Positions 15,893 through 24,287 are shown, counted from the stretch's first letter. The stretch: DNA of 64,000 nt from Brachybacterium saurashtrense (GCF_003355475.1 NZ_CP031356.1:3224001-3288000), one strand, 5' to 3'. Program-made: numbers and translations. The notes: generated by a model not told the origin, from the letters alone.

Positions 15893-17371
15893 ATGTCACA
15901 CAGTCCCGTCCCCCCGGTCTCACCGGGCACCACACAGCTCCCGCCGCTGACCGCCGGCCCCTACCGGCGGCGCCTGGGCCGGGTGGCGCTGATCGCCACC
16001 CTGGGCGGCCTGCTCTTCGGCTACGACACCAGCGTGATCAACGGCGCCGGCGGCTTCATGTCCGAGGACCTGGGGCTCAGCCCCCTCGGCCTCGGCGTGG
16101 CCGTGAGCGCGCTGCTGTTCGCCAGCGCCGTGGGCGCCCTCACCGGCGGCCGGATCTCCGACGCGATCGGCCGGCGCACCACCATCCTCATCATGGCCGT
16201 GCTGTTCATCGTGGGCGTCGCCCTGGTGGTCACGGCGCCCGGCCTCACCCTGGTCGTCGCCGGACGCATCGTCCTGGGCCTCGCCGTGGGCACCGCCTCC
16301 GTGGTGGTGCCGGTGTTCCTCGCCGAACTCGCCCCCTACGAGATCCGCGGCTCCCTGGCCGGGCGCAACGAGTTCATGATCGTGCTGGGGCAGCTGCTCG
16401 CGATCATCATGAACGCGATCATCGGCAACCTCTGGGGCGAGCAGTTCCCCGGGGTGTGGCGCGCGATGTTCCTGCTCGCCGCGGTCCCCGCGGTGTTCCT
16501 GCTGGTGGGCATGCTGCGGATGCCGGAGTCGCCCCGCTGGCTGCTGGACAAGGGCAGGCGCGACGAGGCGCTCGAGATCCTCACGAGGCTGCGTCCCGAG
16601 AACCGGGCCGAGCCCGAGCTGGAGGACATCGCCCGAGCCCGCCACGCCGAGTCGCAGCGTGTCTCGATGGACCTCAAGAGCATCCTGCGCAACAAGAACC
16701 TCGTGAAGATCGTGCTGATCGGCTGCGGCCTGGGCATCTTCCAGCAGACCACCGGCATCAACGCCATCCAGTACTACGGCGAGCGGGTGCTCGAGGTGGC
16801 CGGCTTCGCCCGCGGCGGCGCCCTCATCGCCAGCATCGCCCCCGCCACCATCTCCGTGGTCGCGGCCGTGGTCGCGCTGCAGATGATGGACCGCGTGAGC
16901 CGCCGCAAGACCTTCCTGTGGGGCTACGGCCTGGTCTCCGGCTTCCACGTGCTGATCGGCGCCACGGCCCAGCTGATGCCGGAGACCGACGCGAAGCCGT
17001 TCGTGCTGCTGGCGCTGATCACCGCGTTCGTGGGCTCCATGCAGCTGTGCCTGAACGTGGCCACCTGGGTGACGCTCTCGGAGATCTTCCCGCAGAAGAT
17101 GCGCGCCTTCGGCATGGGCATCAGCGTGTTCATCCTCTGGATGACCAACTCGATCCTGGGGCTGTTCTTCCCCACCATCATCGCGGCCCTGGGGCTGTCC
17201 TCCACGTTCTTCGTGTTCGCCGGCCTGAACGTGGTGGCCTTCCTGTTCGTGCTCAGGTGGGTGCCCGAGACCCGTGGCCGCACCCTCGAGCAGCTCGAGG
17301 AGGACGTCACCACCGGCGAGATCTACCTGCCCCGCGCCTCCCGCGCGGAGGCCCGCTCCGACAAGAGCTGA
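15893..17371 (+). CDS. iolT: Sugar porter MFS transporter, myo-inositol:proton symporter
   Basis: This 492-residue major facilitator of the sugar-porter family has 12 hydrophobic segments. Signature motifs are GGLLFGYDTSVINGA in TM1, RISDAIGRRTT between TM2 and TM3, PESPRWLLDKGRRDEA after TM6, GIFQQTTGINAIQYYG in TM7, and PETRGRTLEQLEED at the cytoplasmic C-terminal end. These match IolT-type inositol/H+ symporters. It follows iolG by 194 bp and precedes the gntR gene. The ATG at 15893 (ACAATGGAGTCGACATG) has a modest GGAG. Inositol specificity is inferred from context. Confidence 0.9.
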   Translation: MSHSPVPPVSPGTTQLPPLTAGPYRRRLGRVALIATLGGLLFGYDTSVINGAGGFMSEDLGLSPLGLGVAVSALLFASAVGALTGGRISDAIGRRTTILIMAVLFIVGVALVVTAPGLTLVVAGRIVLGLAVGTASVVVPVFLAELAPYEIRGSLAGRNEFMIVLGQLLAIIMNAIIGNLWGEQFPGVWRAMFLLAAVPAVFLLVGMLRMPESPRWLLDKGRRDEALEILTRLRPENRAEPELEDIARARHAESQRVSMDLKSILRNKNLVKIVLIGCGLGIFQQTTGINAIQYYGERVLEVAGFARGGALIASIAPATISVVAAVVALQMMDRVSRRKTFLWGYGLVSGFHVLIGATAQLMPETDAKPFVLLALITAFVGSMQLCLNVATWVTLSEIFPQKMRAFGMGISVFILWMTNSILGLFFPTIIAALGLSSTFFVFAGLNVVAFLFVLRWVPETRGRTLEQLEEDVTTGEIYLPRASRAEARSDKS

Positions 17372-17421
17372 CCCTCGCCGCAGAGCCCGGGACCGGACAC
17401 GCTCCGGTCCCGGGCCGTATA

Positions 17422-17435
17422 TTTGTCCAGACCAA
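17422..17435. promoter_or_regulatory. IolR-like operator at the gntR promoter
   Basis: TTTGTCCAGACCAA lies 25-38 bp upstream of the gntR start. Read on the minus strand it is TTGGTCTGGACAAA, sharing GTCTGGACAAA with the site before iolC. The position suggests autoregulation. Confidence 0.68.
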
Positions 17436-17459
17436 TGCACGGCGACGAAGGAGTGCACC

Positions 17460-18215
17460 ATGGCCACGATCCCTCCCGAGGGGACGCTCGTCCGGATCGA
17501 GGTGGACAGGTCCTCGTCGACTCCGCTCTACCTGCAGCTGGCCAGCGGGATCGAGGAGGCCATCCGCGGCGGGGATCTGCCGGCGGGCAGCCGGCTGGAG
17601 AACGAGCTGGCGCTCGCGAAGCGGCTGGGGCTCTCCCGCCCCACGGTGCGCCAGGGCATCCAGGAGCTGGTGGACAAGGGCATGCTGGTGCGCAAGCGCG
17701 GCGTGGGCACCCAGGTGGTGCAGGCGCCGGTGAGCCGCCAGGTGGCGCTGACCTCGCTGTACGACGATCTGCGCACCGCCGGCAAGGAGCCGCGCACCGA
17801 GGTGGTGGAGTACCGCATCGGCCGCCCCTCGGCGGAGGCCGTGAGCCGCCTGCAGCTGGGCGCGGGCGAGCAGGTGCTGGACCTGATCCGGGTGCGCTAC
17901 GCGGACGGCGAGCCGCTGGCGGTGCTGCGCAACACGATCCCCGAGAGGATCGCGCCCTCGCGCGAGGCGCTCGCCGCCTCGGGCCTGTACGCCTGCCTGC
18001 GGGACATCGGCGTCGCCACCGTGCTGGCCCACGAGCGGATCGGCGCCACCGTCGCCGACGAGGAGCTCTCCGAGCTGCTCGAGGAGCAGGTGGGCGCGCC
18101 GCTGCTCACCATGGAGCGGAAGTCCTTCGCGAACGACGGCACCGTGGTGGAGTACGGCAACCACGTCTACCGCGCCTCGCGGTACTCCTTCGAGGTGACG
18201 CTGGTCGACTCCTGA
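17460..18215 (+). CDS. GntR-family regulator, probable inositol repressor (IolR-like)
   Basis: This 251-residue regulator has an N-terminal winged helix (PLYLQLASGIEEAIRGG, then LGLSRPTVRQGIQELVDKG and RKRGVGTQVV, residues about 20-85) and a C-terminal UTRA effector domain (about 95-245) with PRTEVVEYRIGRPSAEA and VEYGNHVYRASRYSFEVTL. UTRA-GntR proteins bind small sugar-type ligands, releasing DNA. It closes the iol locus and has an operator-like site just upstream identical in core to those before iolD and iolC, so it is the likely repressor of the whole locus. The ATG at 17460 follows GAAGGAG. Downstream is a long perfect hairpin. Confidence 0.92.
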   Translation: MATIPPEGTLVRIEVDRSSSTPLYLQLASGIEEAIRGGDLPAGSRLENELALAKRLGLSRPTVRQGIQELVDKGMLVRKRGVGTQVVQAPVSRQVALTSLYDDLRTAGKEPRTEVVEYRIGRPSAEAVSRLQLGAGEQVLDLIRVRYADGEPLAVLRNTIPERIAPSREALAASGLYACLRDIGVATVLAHERIGATVADEELSELLEEQVGAPLLTMERKSFANDGTVVEYGNHVYRASRYSFEVTLVDS

Positions 18216-18250
18216 GGGGCGCGGACGGCTGCGGCCGCGGCGGCGCCGGC

Positions 18251-18309
18251 AGAACTGTGCGGATATGAACCACTTCTGGCACGGAAGTGGTTCATATCCG
18301 CACAGTTCT
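18251..18309. terminator. Perfect 26-bp-stem hairpin between convergent genes
   Basis: Two 26-nt arms (18251-18276 and 18284-18309) are exact reverse complements around a 7-nt loop TGGCACG. The left arm begins AGAACTGTGCGGATATG and ends CCACTTC. It is AT-richer than its surroundings and lies between the gntR stop and the converging nucleoside hydrolase stop. There is no U-run on either side, so it is not a textbook intrinsic terminator. A bidirectional transcription stop or a dispersed intergenic repeat element are both possible. Confidence 0.75.
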
Positions 18310-18311
18310 CG

Positions 18312-18423
18312 GGGCGGGCCGGGCGCAGCGCGGGCCGGGCGCAGGGCGGGTCGGGCGCAGGGCGGGTCGGGCGCAGGGCGGGTCGGGCGCAGGGCGGGTC
18401 GGGCGCAGGACGGGCCGGGCGCC
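18312..18423. repeat. Seven tandem copies of a 16-bp unit
   Basis: The unit GGGCGGGTCGGGCGCA is repeated seven times head to tail; copies 3-6 are identical and copies 1, 2 and 7 carry one to three changes. It starts 3 bp after the 26-bp hairpin and ends 20 bp before the stop codon of the nucleoside hydrolase. Identical central copies and diverged ends are typical of a minisatellite expanding from the centre. Confidence 0.95.
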
Positions 18424-18442
18424 CCGGCGACCCCGCCGCAGG

Positions 18443-19360
18443 TCAGGCCGCGGCGCGGCGGAGCTTCGCGAACATGTCCTCGAGCAGGTAGCGGCCGTCG
18501 TACATCTCGCACACCCGCACGGTGCCGCCGGTGCCGGGAAGCAGCCCGCCCTCGACGCCGAAGGTGGGAGCGGGCCGGGTGCGGAACAGACCGCCCAGCG
18601 GGTTCAGCATCAGGCCGACGGCGGGGGAGTCGCCCAGCGCCCGGTGCTCGATCGGGCCCTGATGCCAGGTCGCGTTCCACTCGATGAGCTGGTCCACGAG
18701 GTAGCGGCCCAGCGCGCCGCAGGGCGCCACCTTCTCCTCGAGCTCCGCGTAGCCGACGGAGGTCATCACGTACGCGGTGCGCGGCACCTGCCAGATCGTC
18801 ATGCCGGAGCGGAACACCACGTTCGCGGCGGCGATGTCGTTGCCGAGGTTGAACTCGCAGCGCTCCCCGGGCTCGCGCACGTCGTAGCCGGGCCCGCCGA
18901 TCCAGATCACGGTGGTGTCGGTGCGCGCGATCGTGGGGTCCAGCAGCAGCGCGGAGGCCATGTCGGTGAGCGGGCCGAGGAACGCGATCCGCAGCGGCCC
19001 GGCGTCCTGCCGGTGCGCCTCCTCGAGAATGAGGCGGGCCCCGGGGGAGTCGACGGGCGTGGCCTCGTCCGGCAGCGCGGCGGCGGCGCCGTTCTCGACC
19101 CGCACGTCCTCCCGCCCCATGAGATCCAGCAGGCGGTCGATCTCGGCGCGGCTGTCGAGCATGCTCGTGGTGGAGCGGTGCTCCCCGAAGTGGGCGGCGA
19201 TCAGGCCGCGCATGTCCAGGGTCTCGGAGAGCAGGGCGTGGACGATCGCGAACTGGTCGTCGGCCTCGTTCTTCGCATCGGTGTTCAGGATGACCCGCAG
19301 CGTGCGGGGCGCGGACGGAGGCTGCGAGGCGGCGGGCGGCTGTGGGACGGCGGTGGTCAC
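18443..19360 (-). CDS. Nucleoside hydrolase-like protein
   Basis: This 305-residue protein of the inosine-uridine nucleoside N-ribohydrolase fold has the N-terminal calcium motif LNTDAKNEADDQFAIVHALL, a variant of the canonical DTDxGxDDA: the first Asp is Asn, while the paired DD is kept. Further family segments are LRIAFLGPLTDMASALLLDP, TTVIWIGGPGYD and EFNLGNDIAAANVVF (metal Asp/Asn region). It begins with GTG overlapping the stop of the D-apionate lactonase-like gene (GTGA), so it is translated as part of that operon. With the altered motif and catabolic neighbours it may cleave an N- or O-glycoside other than a ribonucleoside. Confidence 0.85.
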   Translation of the reverse strand: MTTAVPQPPAASQPPSAPRTLRVILNTDAKNEADDQFAIVHALLSETLDMRGLIAAHFGEHRSTTSMLDSRAEIDRLLDLMGREDVRVENGAAAALPDEATPVDSPGARLILEEAHRQDAGPLRIAFLGPLTDMASALLLDPTIARTDTTVIWIGGPGYDVREPGERCEFNLGNDIAAANVVFRSGMTIWQVPRTAYVMTSVGYAELEEKVAPCGALGRYLVDQLIEWNATWHQGPIEHRALGDSPAVGLMLNPLGGLFRTRPAPTFGVEGGLLPGTGGTVRVCEMYDGRYLLEDMFAKLRRAAA

Positions 19361-21168
19361 AGGGTCCTCCAGGAGACGGGATCGAGGTGGAGCGGGGCAC
19401 GGGCGTCCGGCACGTGCACGCGGCGCGGCCGCGAGGCGAGGTTCGCGAGCAGGAGGGTGCGGCCGTCACCGATCGCCCAGACGAGGCCGTCGACGGAGCG
19501 CCCGGTGAGCAGCGCGTTCTCCGCCCGACCCAGTGCGGCGAGCGGCGCGGGCACCTGCTCATAGGTGAGGGAGGCGATTCCGGGGACGGACAGCGCGGCG
19601 GCGCTCGCCACGGTCCACGCCTCGTGCAGCGCGGTGCCGGCGCGGGGATCGGCCGGCGGGGCCGGTGCAGGCACGGGCTGCGGGCTGGTCGCGACGTTCG
19701 CGAACCGCGGCCGCAGCGAGATCGGGCCGACGTGCACCGGCAGCCCCGGCGCGCGGGCCGTGACCTGCTCGGCGAGCAGGCGCTGCATCGCGACCGCCTC
19801 GAGCAGCTGCTCGGTCTCCAGGGTGTGGAACAGCGGCGTGGTCGCGAACGCGAGGGCCGACGGCTCGGCGGCGAACACGGTGTCCCACTCCCGGTTCAGC
19901 TCCGTGAAGTGCGAGCGGGCCCCGGCGACCACCGGGAGGCCGGCGGGCACCACGGCGCGCAGCGCGGCGTCGAGCTCCGGCGTGGTGACGTGCCGGGCGG
20001 CATCGGCGATCCCGACGAAGCGCGGCCTCGCGCCGCCCGCGACCGCCGCTCGGAGGCGGCGTCCCAGCTCCGCGAGGGCCGACGGGTCCGCGGGGGAGGG
20101 GCAGGCGATCCAGAGCGCGAGGTCAGGATGCGCTTCGAGCGCGGTGTCCAGGCGCTGCGGCCAGTCCGGATCGGCCAGCTCGAGGTTCAGGTGGCCGGTG
20201 CCGATCGCGGGCACGGCGCCGCCGCGATGCCACGTCAGCTCCTCGCCAGGCGCGGGCTCGGCGACCGGAGCGGGGTCGGCGGCGGGGCCCGGCTCCGCGG
20301 CCGACGGCGCGGCGCTCGCCGGCGCGGCCTGCGACGACGCGCCGACCTCGTCGGCCGACGGCGACGCGGTGAGCACGAGGGACTGCCCCACGTGCTCCCC
20401 GGCCGCGAGCGTGTACGGGAAGGGCAGGTCCAGCGGGCGGGAGTACGTCTTGTAGGAGGCGTCGGTCCAGTTGCGCTGGTCCTCCATCTCGAACACGTCG
20501 CCCTCGAGCGCGAGGCGCAGGGCGAATCCGCCGGCCTCCCCAGCGGGGGTGCCCGATTCCCAGGCGAGGCCCGCGATGTCGCGCGCCGGCTGGTGCGGGC
20601 TGACCTGCTGGGGGAACGCGAGCGCGGAGGTGGCGCCGTCCGGGTGTGTGACCTGCAGGGGCGTTCCGGCGAGGTGCGGAGGGTGCAGCACCACCAGGCC
20701 CACCCGGTTGGTGGGGGAGGCGCCGAGCGCCTCGAGATCCAGGTTGATCCGCAGGGAGTCCCCGTCGGCCGCGACGCGGAGCGAGCCCGCGAGGTCGAGG
20801 CCGAGGTCGTGGATCCGCAGGTCGAGCGTGAGGGAGTCGCCGTCGACCGTGACCGCGACCTCCCGCGGCCAGGCCGTCGCCCAGTCCACGTCCCGGGCCA
20901 CCGCGCGCACGGCGCGCAGCACCACGTGGCCGTCGCAGCGCACGTCGGCCAGCTCATCCCCGCGCACCTCGAGCGACCAGCGCCCGGAGGCCCAGCGGCC
21001 CCCGGCGGAGGCGCCGTCGGCCGGGACCTCCTGGGCGGCGTGAGCGGTGTCGGCGGACCGCTCGGCGGGAGCAGTACCGGGGGAGGTGGGCCAAACGGAG
21101 GGAACGGCGCCGGGGGAGGCGGGCCCGGAGGCGCCGACGCGGGGTTGCCGGGCGTCCGCGGTGCTCAC
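19357..21168 (-). CDS. D-apionate lactonase-like protein
   Basis: This 603-residue protein has an alanine/proline-rich head (1-55), a beta-rich domain with VRCDGHVVLRAVRAVARDVDWAT (split here), VGLVVLHPPHLAGTPLQV and the striking stretch FEMEDQRNWTDASYKTYSRP near 225-245, then a C-terminal TIM-barrel-like half with HLNLELADPDWPQRL and VHVGPISLRPRFANV. The FEMEDQRNWTDAS(Y/F)KTY block and the overall length match what I know of the ApnL D-apionate lactonase family of D-apiose catabolism. Family assignment is from memory of motifs; the substrate here may differ. It starts with GTG overlapping the SDR stop and ends overlapping the nucleoside hydrolase start. An Ala/Pro/Glu-rich linker lies at about 270-300. 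Confidence 0.68.
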   Translation of the reverse strand: MSTADARQPRVGASGPASPGAVPSVWPTSPGTAPAERSADTAHAAQEVPADGASAGGRWASGRWSLEVRGDELADVRCDGHVVLRAVRAVARDVDWATAWPREVAVTVDGDSLTLDLRIHDLGLDLAGSLRVAADGDSLRINLDLEALGASPTNRVGLVVLHPPHLAGTPLQVTHPDGATSALAFPQQVSPHQPARDIAGLAWESGTPAGEAGGFALRLALEGDVFEMEDQRNWTDASYKTYSRPLDLPFPYTLAAGEHVGQSLVLTASPSADEVGASSQAAPASAAPSAAEPGPAADPAPVAEPAPGEELTWHRGGAVPAIGTGHLNLELADPDWPQRLDTALEAHPDLALWIACPSPADPSALAELGRRLRAAVAGGARPRFVGIADAARHVTTPELDAALRAVVPAGLPVVAGARSHFTELNREWDTVFAAEPSALAFATTPLFHTLETEQLLEAVAMQRLLAEQVTARAPGLPVHVGPISLRPRFANVATSPQPVPAPAPPADPRAGTALHEAWTVASAAALSVPGIASLTYEQVPAPLAALGRAENALLTGRSVDGLVWAIGDGRTLLLANLASRPRRVHVPDARAPLHLDPVSWRTL

Positions 21169-21935
21169 ACCGAGGTCATGCCGCCGTCGACGCGGAACAG
21201 CGCGCCGGTGGCGAAGGCGGCGTCGTCGCTGGCGAGGAACACCATGATCCCCTCGACGTCGGCCGGGGTGCCGGGACGGCCCATCGGGATCCGGCCGATG
21301 ATCGCTCCCCGCTCGGCCGGGTCGTCGGAGATCGTCGTGACCAGCGGTGTCTCGGTATAGCCGGGGACCACGGCGTTCACGCGGATGCCATCGGCCGCGT
21401 AGGCGGCGGCGACGGTGCGGGCGAGGCCGTGGATCCCGGCCTTGGTGGTCGCATAGGAGGTGAAGTCGTTGCCCTCGCCGGTCAGGCCCGTGGGGGAGCC
21501 GGTGAGGATGATCGAGCCGCCGCCGGCGGCGAGCATCGCGCGCACGGCGTGCTTCACGGTGAGCATGGTGCCGGTGAGGTTCACGTCCACGGTGCGCTGC
21601 CAGACGGCGAGGTCGAGCTCGGCGATCTTCGCGTCCTGGCCGAACAGCTGCACGCCGGCGTTCGCGACCACCACGTCCGGGCTCCAGCCGGATGCGGCGA
21701 GCTCCGCGAACCCGGCCTTGACCGAGGGCTCGGAGGAGATGTCGACGGTGAGCGGGAGGGTGGCGCCCTCGCCGAGCTCCGCGGTGAGAGCGCGGGCGGC
21801 GGCCCGGGCGGCGTCGGCGTCGCGGTCGGCGATCACCACGCGGGCACCCTCCCGGGCGAAGCGAGTGGCCACGGCCAGGCCGATGCCGGAGGCGGCGCCG
21901 GTGACGAGAGCGGTGCGGGAGGCGAGACGAGACAT
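21165..21935 (-). CDS. SDR family NAD(P)-dependent oxidoreductase
   Basis: This 256-residue classical short-chain dehydrogenase has TGAASGIGLAVA as nucleotide motif near residues 13-24, the Asp-Arg pair of ADRDADAARA suggesting NAD+ preference, NAGV near 92-95, the catalytic Ser in ILTGSPTGL, and YATTKAG as YxxxK. The C-terminus DVEGIMVFLASDDAAF and ATGALFRVDGGMTSV is standard. It is first in a three-gene leftward operon with GTGA overlaps. By analogy with sugar-lactone pathways it could oxidise a free sugar to the lactone that the next enzyme opens. A LacI-type operator lies 40 bp upstream of the start. Confidence 0.93.
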   Translation of the reverse strand: MSRLASRTALVTGAASGIGLAVATRFAREGARVVIADRDADAARAAARALTAELGEGATLPLTVDISSEPSVKAGFAELAASGWSPDVVVANAGVQLFGQDAKIAELDLAVWQRTVDVNLTGTMLTVKHAVRAMLAAGGGSIILTGSPTGLTGEGNDFTSYATTKAGIHGLARTVAAAYAADGIRVNAVVPGYTETPLVTTISDDPAERGAIIGRIPMGRPGTPADVEGIMVFLASDDAAFATGALFRVDGGMTSV

Positions 21936-21972
21936 CGTTGGGTCATCCGTTCACGAGGGGATGGACGCAGTG

Positions 21973-21996
21973 TGCCAACCGGTTGACCGGATGGCA
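21973..21996. promoter_or_regulatory. LacI-family-type operator upstream of the SDR operon
   Basis: The core CAACCGGTTG (21976-21985) is a perfect 10-bp palindrome with a central C|G and AA/TT at the positions typical of LacI-family operators (nnAAnC|GnTTnn). It is flanked by the inverted repeat TGCCA (21973-21977) and TGGCA (21992-21996). It lies 38 bp upstream of the SDR start. No LacI gene is adjacent. Confidence 0.6.
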
Positions 21997-22141
21997 AGGG
22001 GGTGGTGGACAGGTGGTGGACCACGAGTGCTCCCGCCCGGCGTACTCTGCCGGGGCGCAGCCGTTCCGCGCGGGCACCCTCGCGACTAGCCTGGGCCCGA
22101 GCCCCCGCGATGCCGCGGGGCCGCGACCAAGAGGATCCGCC

Positions 22142-22612
22142 ATGTCCGAGAACGCTGCCTCCCAGAACTCCGGCGCGGACGGCGCCGATGCGGCCGACGC
22201 CCCCGACCAGAACTGGTCCACCGGCCGCCCCGTCCACTTCGAGATTCAGGCCGCCGACCCGCAGCGCGCGGTCGCGTTCTACACCTCCGTGTTCGGCTGG
22301 ACCACGGAGGACTGGTCCGAGTTCGCGGGCATGCCGTACTTCGGGCTGAGCACGGGCAGCGGCCCCGGCATCGACGGCGCGATCCTGGGCCGCCCCGGCG
22401 GGGAGAACGCCGAGGTGGGCGGGCCGGTGATGGGCGCCGTGCTCACCATGGGCGTCGCCGACTTCGACGAGACGGCGGAGAAGATCACCGCCGCCGGAGG
22501 CACCGTCGCGCTGCCGAAGTACGCGCTGCCGGGCATGGCCTGGCAGGGCTACTTCCACGACACCGAGAACAACGTCTTCGGCCTCCACCAGCCCGACCCT
22601 GAAGCGAAGTGA
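22142..22612 (+). CDS. VOC family (glyoxalase-like) protein
   Basis: This 156-residue protein has one vicinal-oxygen-chelate module. After about 25 acidic residues it runs RPVHFEIQAADPQRAVAFY and SVFGWTTEDWSEF, with candidate metal residues at His in VHFEI and Glu/His in the C-terminal YFHDTENNVFGLHQPD. This arrangement matches the CFP-30/27 type of bacterial VOC proteins, usually annotated as glyoxalase or bleomycin-resistance-like with unknown substrate. The ATG at 22142 is preceded by AAGAGGATCC. It is divergent from the SDR operon and convergent with the M81 gene. Confidence 0.88.
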   Translation: MSENAASQNSGADGADAADAPDQNWSTGRPVHFEIQAADPQRAVAFYTSVFGWTTEDWSEFAGMPYFGLSTGSGPGIDGAILGRPGGENAEVGGPVMGAVLTMGVADFDETAEKITAAGGTVALPKYALPGMAWQGYFHDTENNVFGLHQPDPEAK

Positions 22613-22675
22613 CCCCCGGCGCGGACCGACGGTGAGGCCAGTCGTCTCCGACGGTCCGCGTCCTCGCCCGTCCTC

Positions 22676-24271
22676 TCAGGCGCCACCCCCGCGGCGCACG
22701 TCCGCCGTGGTCGGCGCCGGGATCTCCGCGTCGAAGGGGATCATCGGCCGGTCGATCCGGGAGTGGCCGAGCCGCAGCAGGTCCTGGTCCACGCCGCCCG
22801 GGGTCAGGGCCAGCAGCCAGTCCGCAGCAGACTCGTACTGGTCCGGCTCGAGGTAGCCCATCTTCACGGTGACCACGTCGAACCCGGTCATCGACAGGCC
22901 CAGCCGGGCGAACATCCCGTGCGTCGCCCACTGGGAGCGGCGCCCCGTGACCACCACGGTCAGCCCGGTCCGCGCCGCGCCCTCCAGAGCGACGGGCGCG
23001 CCCGCTGCGTCGGCCGATGCAGTCTCGACGTCCAGCACCCGCAGTGCCGCCGCGCGGCCCGTCGGCCCCGACTCGTCCAGCGCCGCGACCTCGACCGCGA
23101 GCGGCACCGGCCCCGGCTCCCGGGCATCGATTCGGCCGCCCACCTGCACCGCGAGCCGCCCGCCGACGCCCGCCTCCCAGGCCGCGTCGGCCGTCGCGGG
23201 GTCCACGAGCGAGACCATCAGGGCGCTCACCTCGTCGGCGCGGATCTCGGACCGTGCGGCGAGGCGGGCAAGGCAGTACGTCGTGTCGTCGGCCCCGCCG
23301 GCGCCGGGGTTGTCCCCGGAGTCGGAGATCCAGAACGGGCGGGCGTCCGACGCGATCGCCTGCTCGAGGCACTCGTCGAAGGCGCCGGTGGGGGCGACGA
23401 ACTCGAACTCGTGCCGCGCCTCCCACAGGGCGGTAGAGAGCTCGAGCGCCGCCTCCTCGACAGCCTCGGCGCCGTCGCCGACAGCGACGATCGCGGCCTG
23501 GCAGCGCGGCTGGTCCGCCCAGGCGAACCCGATCCAGCAGGACACGTCGGTGACGCCGTCGCGCGCGGTGAGCTCGGGGATCCTGGCGTACAGCGACCGG
23601 GCCGGTTCGATGCGGGTGGAGGTCTTCTCGCCGGGCAGCAGGATCGGCACGTGCACCAGCGCCTTGTGCGGCCGCGCCCCGCCATCCCGCACCCGCGCGG
23701 CTGCGGCGACCAGGTCTCGCAGGCCCCGCTCGCGGGTCTCCCACGCGTCGATGTGCGGGGCGTGGCGGTAGCAGGTGAGCAGGTCACAGGCCTCGAACAG
23801 GGTGTGGGAGACGTTGCCGTGCAGGTCCATCGCGGTGCCCACCACCACGTCCGGCCCGATCGCGGCGCGGATCGCGGTGATCAGGTCTCCCTCGGCGTCG
23901 TCCAGGCCCACCACGCTCATCGCGCCGTGGATGTCGAAGAAGAACCCGTCCAGCGGCACCTCGGCATGCGCGGCGGCGAGGCCGTCCACGATCTCCGCCT
24001 TCCAGCCCTCGTAGACCTCGCGCTCCACCTGCCCGCCGGGCAGGGCCCGTGCGTGCAGCACGCCCACGAACTCCGCCGAGTCCCGCAGCGCCCGGCCCTG
24101 CGCGGAGCCGTCGGTGAAGAACGGGAAGCGTTCCAGGATCTCCTCCGTGCCGCGCCGCACCTCGAAATCGGCCGCGCCGGAGCGGTACGGGGTGAAGGTC
24201 GAGGACTCGATCGCGATCCCGGCGAGGGCGAGGCGTGGGCGGGCGGGCGAGGACTGCGGAGAGGCAGACAT
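22676..24271 (-). CDS. M81 family metallopeptidase (MlrC-like)
   Basis: This 531-residue protein of the M81/MlrC family was first known from microcystin degradation and occurs widely as a catabolic amidase of unknown substrate. N-terminal domain motifs are GIAIESSTFTPYRS, FFDIHGAMSVVG (metal His near residue 137), TAMDLHGNVSH, and CYRHAPHIDAWETRERG. The middle holds the family signature ISDSGDNPGAGGADDTTY. The C-terminal MlrC domain has HGMFARLGLSMTGFDVVTVK. The ATG at 24271 is chosen because GGAG precedes it and the strand LALAGIAIESS follows soon. It is divergent from an alpha-L-fucosidase and shares an operator-like sequence with it. Confidence 0.9.
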   Translation of the reverse strand: MSASPQSSPARPRLALAGIAIESSTFTPYRSGAADFEVRRGTEEILERFPFFTDGSAQGRALRDSAEFVGVLHARALPGGQVEREVYEGWKAEIVDGLAAAHAEVPLDGFFFDIHGAMSVVGLDDAEGDLITAIRAAIGPDVVVGTAMDLHGNVSHTLFEACDLLTCYRHAPHIDAWETRERGLRDLVAAAARVRDGGARPHKALVHVPILLPGEKTSTRIEPARSLYARIPELTARDGVTDVSCWIGFAWADQPRCQAAIVAVGDGAEAVEEAALELSTALWEARHEFEFVAPTGAFDECLEQAIASDARPFWISDSGDNPGAGGADDTTYCLARLAARSEIRADEVSALMVSLVDPATADAAWEAGVGGRLAVQVGGRIDAREPGPVPLAVEVAALDESGPTGRAAALRVLDVETASADAAGAPVALEGAARTGLTVVVTGRRSQWATHGMFARLGLSMTGFDVVTVKMGYLEPDQYESAADWLLALTPGGVDQDLLRLGHSRIDRPMIPFDAEIPAPTTADVRRGGGA

Positions 24272-24287
24272 GGGGGCTCCGAACGGC

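Noticed and set aside
18251-18309. Hairpin taken as proof of an insertion sequence end
   Set aside because: No transposase gene, no target duplication and no second terminal repeat is visible; kept only as a hairpin element.
17307-19562. Minus-strand frame of about 750 codons spanning gntR and the nucleoside hydrolase gene
   Set aside because: It runs through the hairpin and 16-bp repeat and is out of frame with both real genes.
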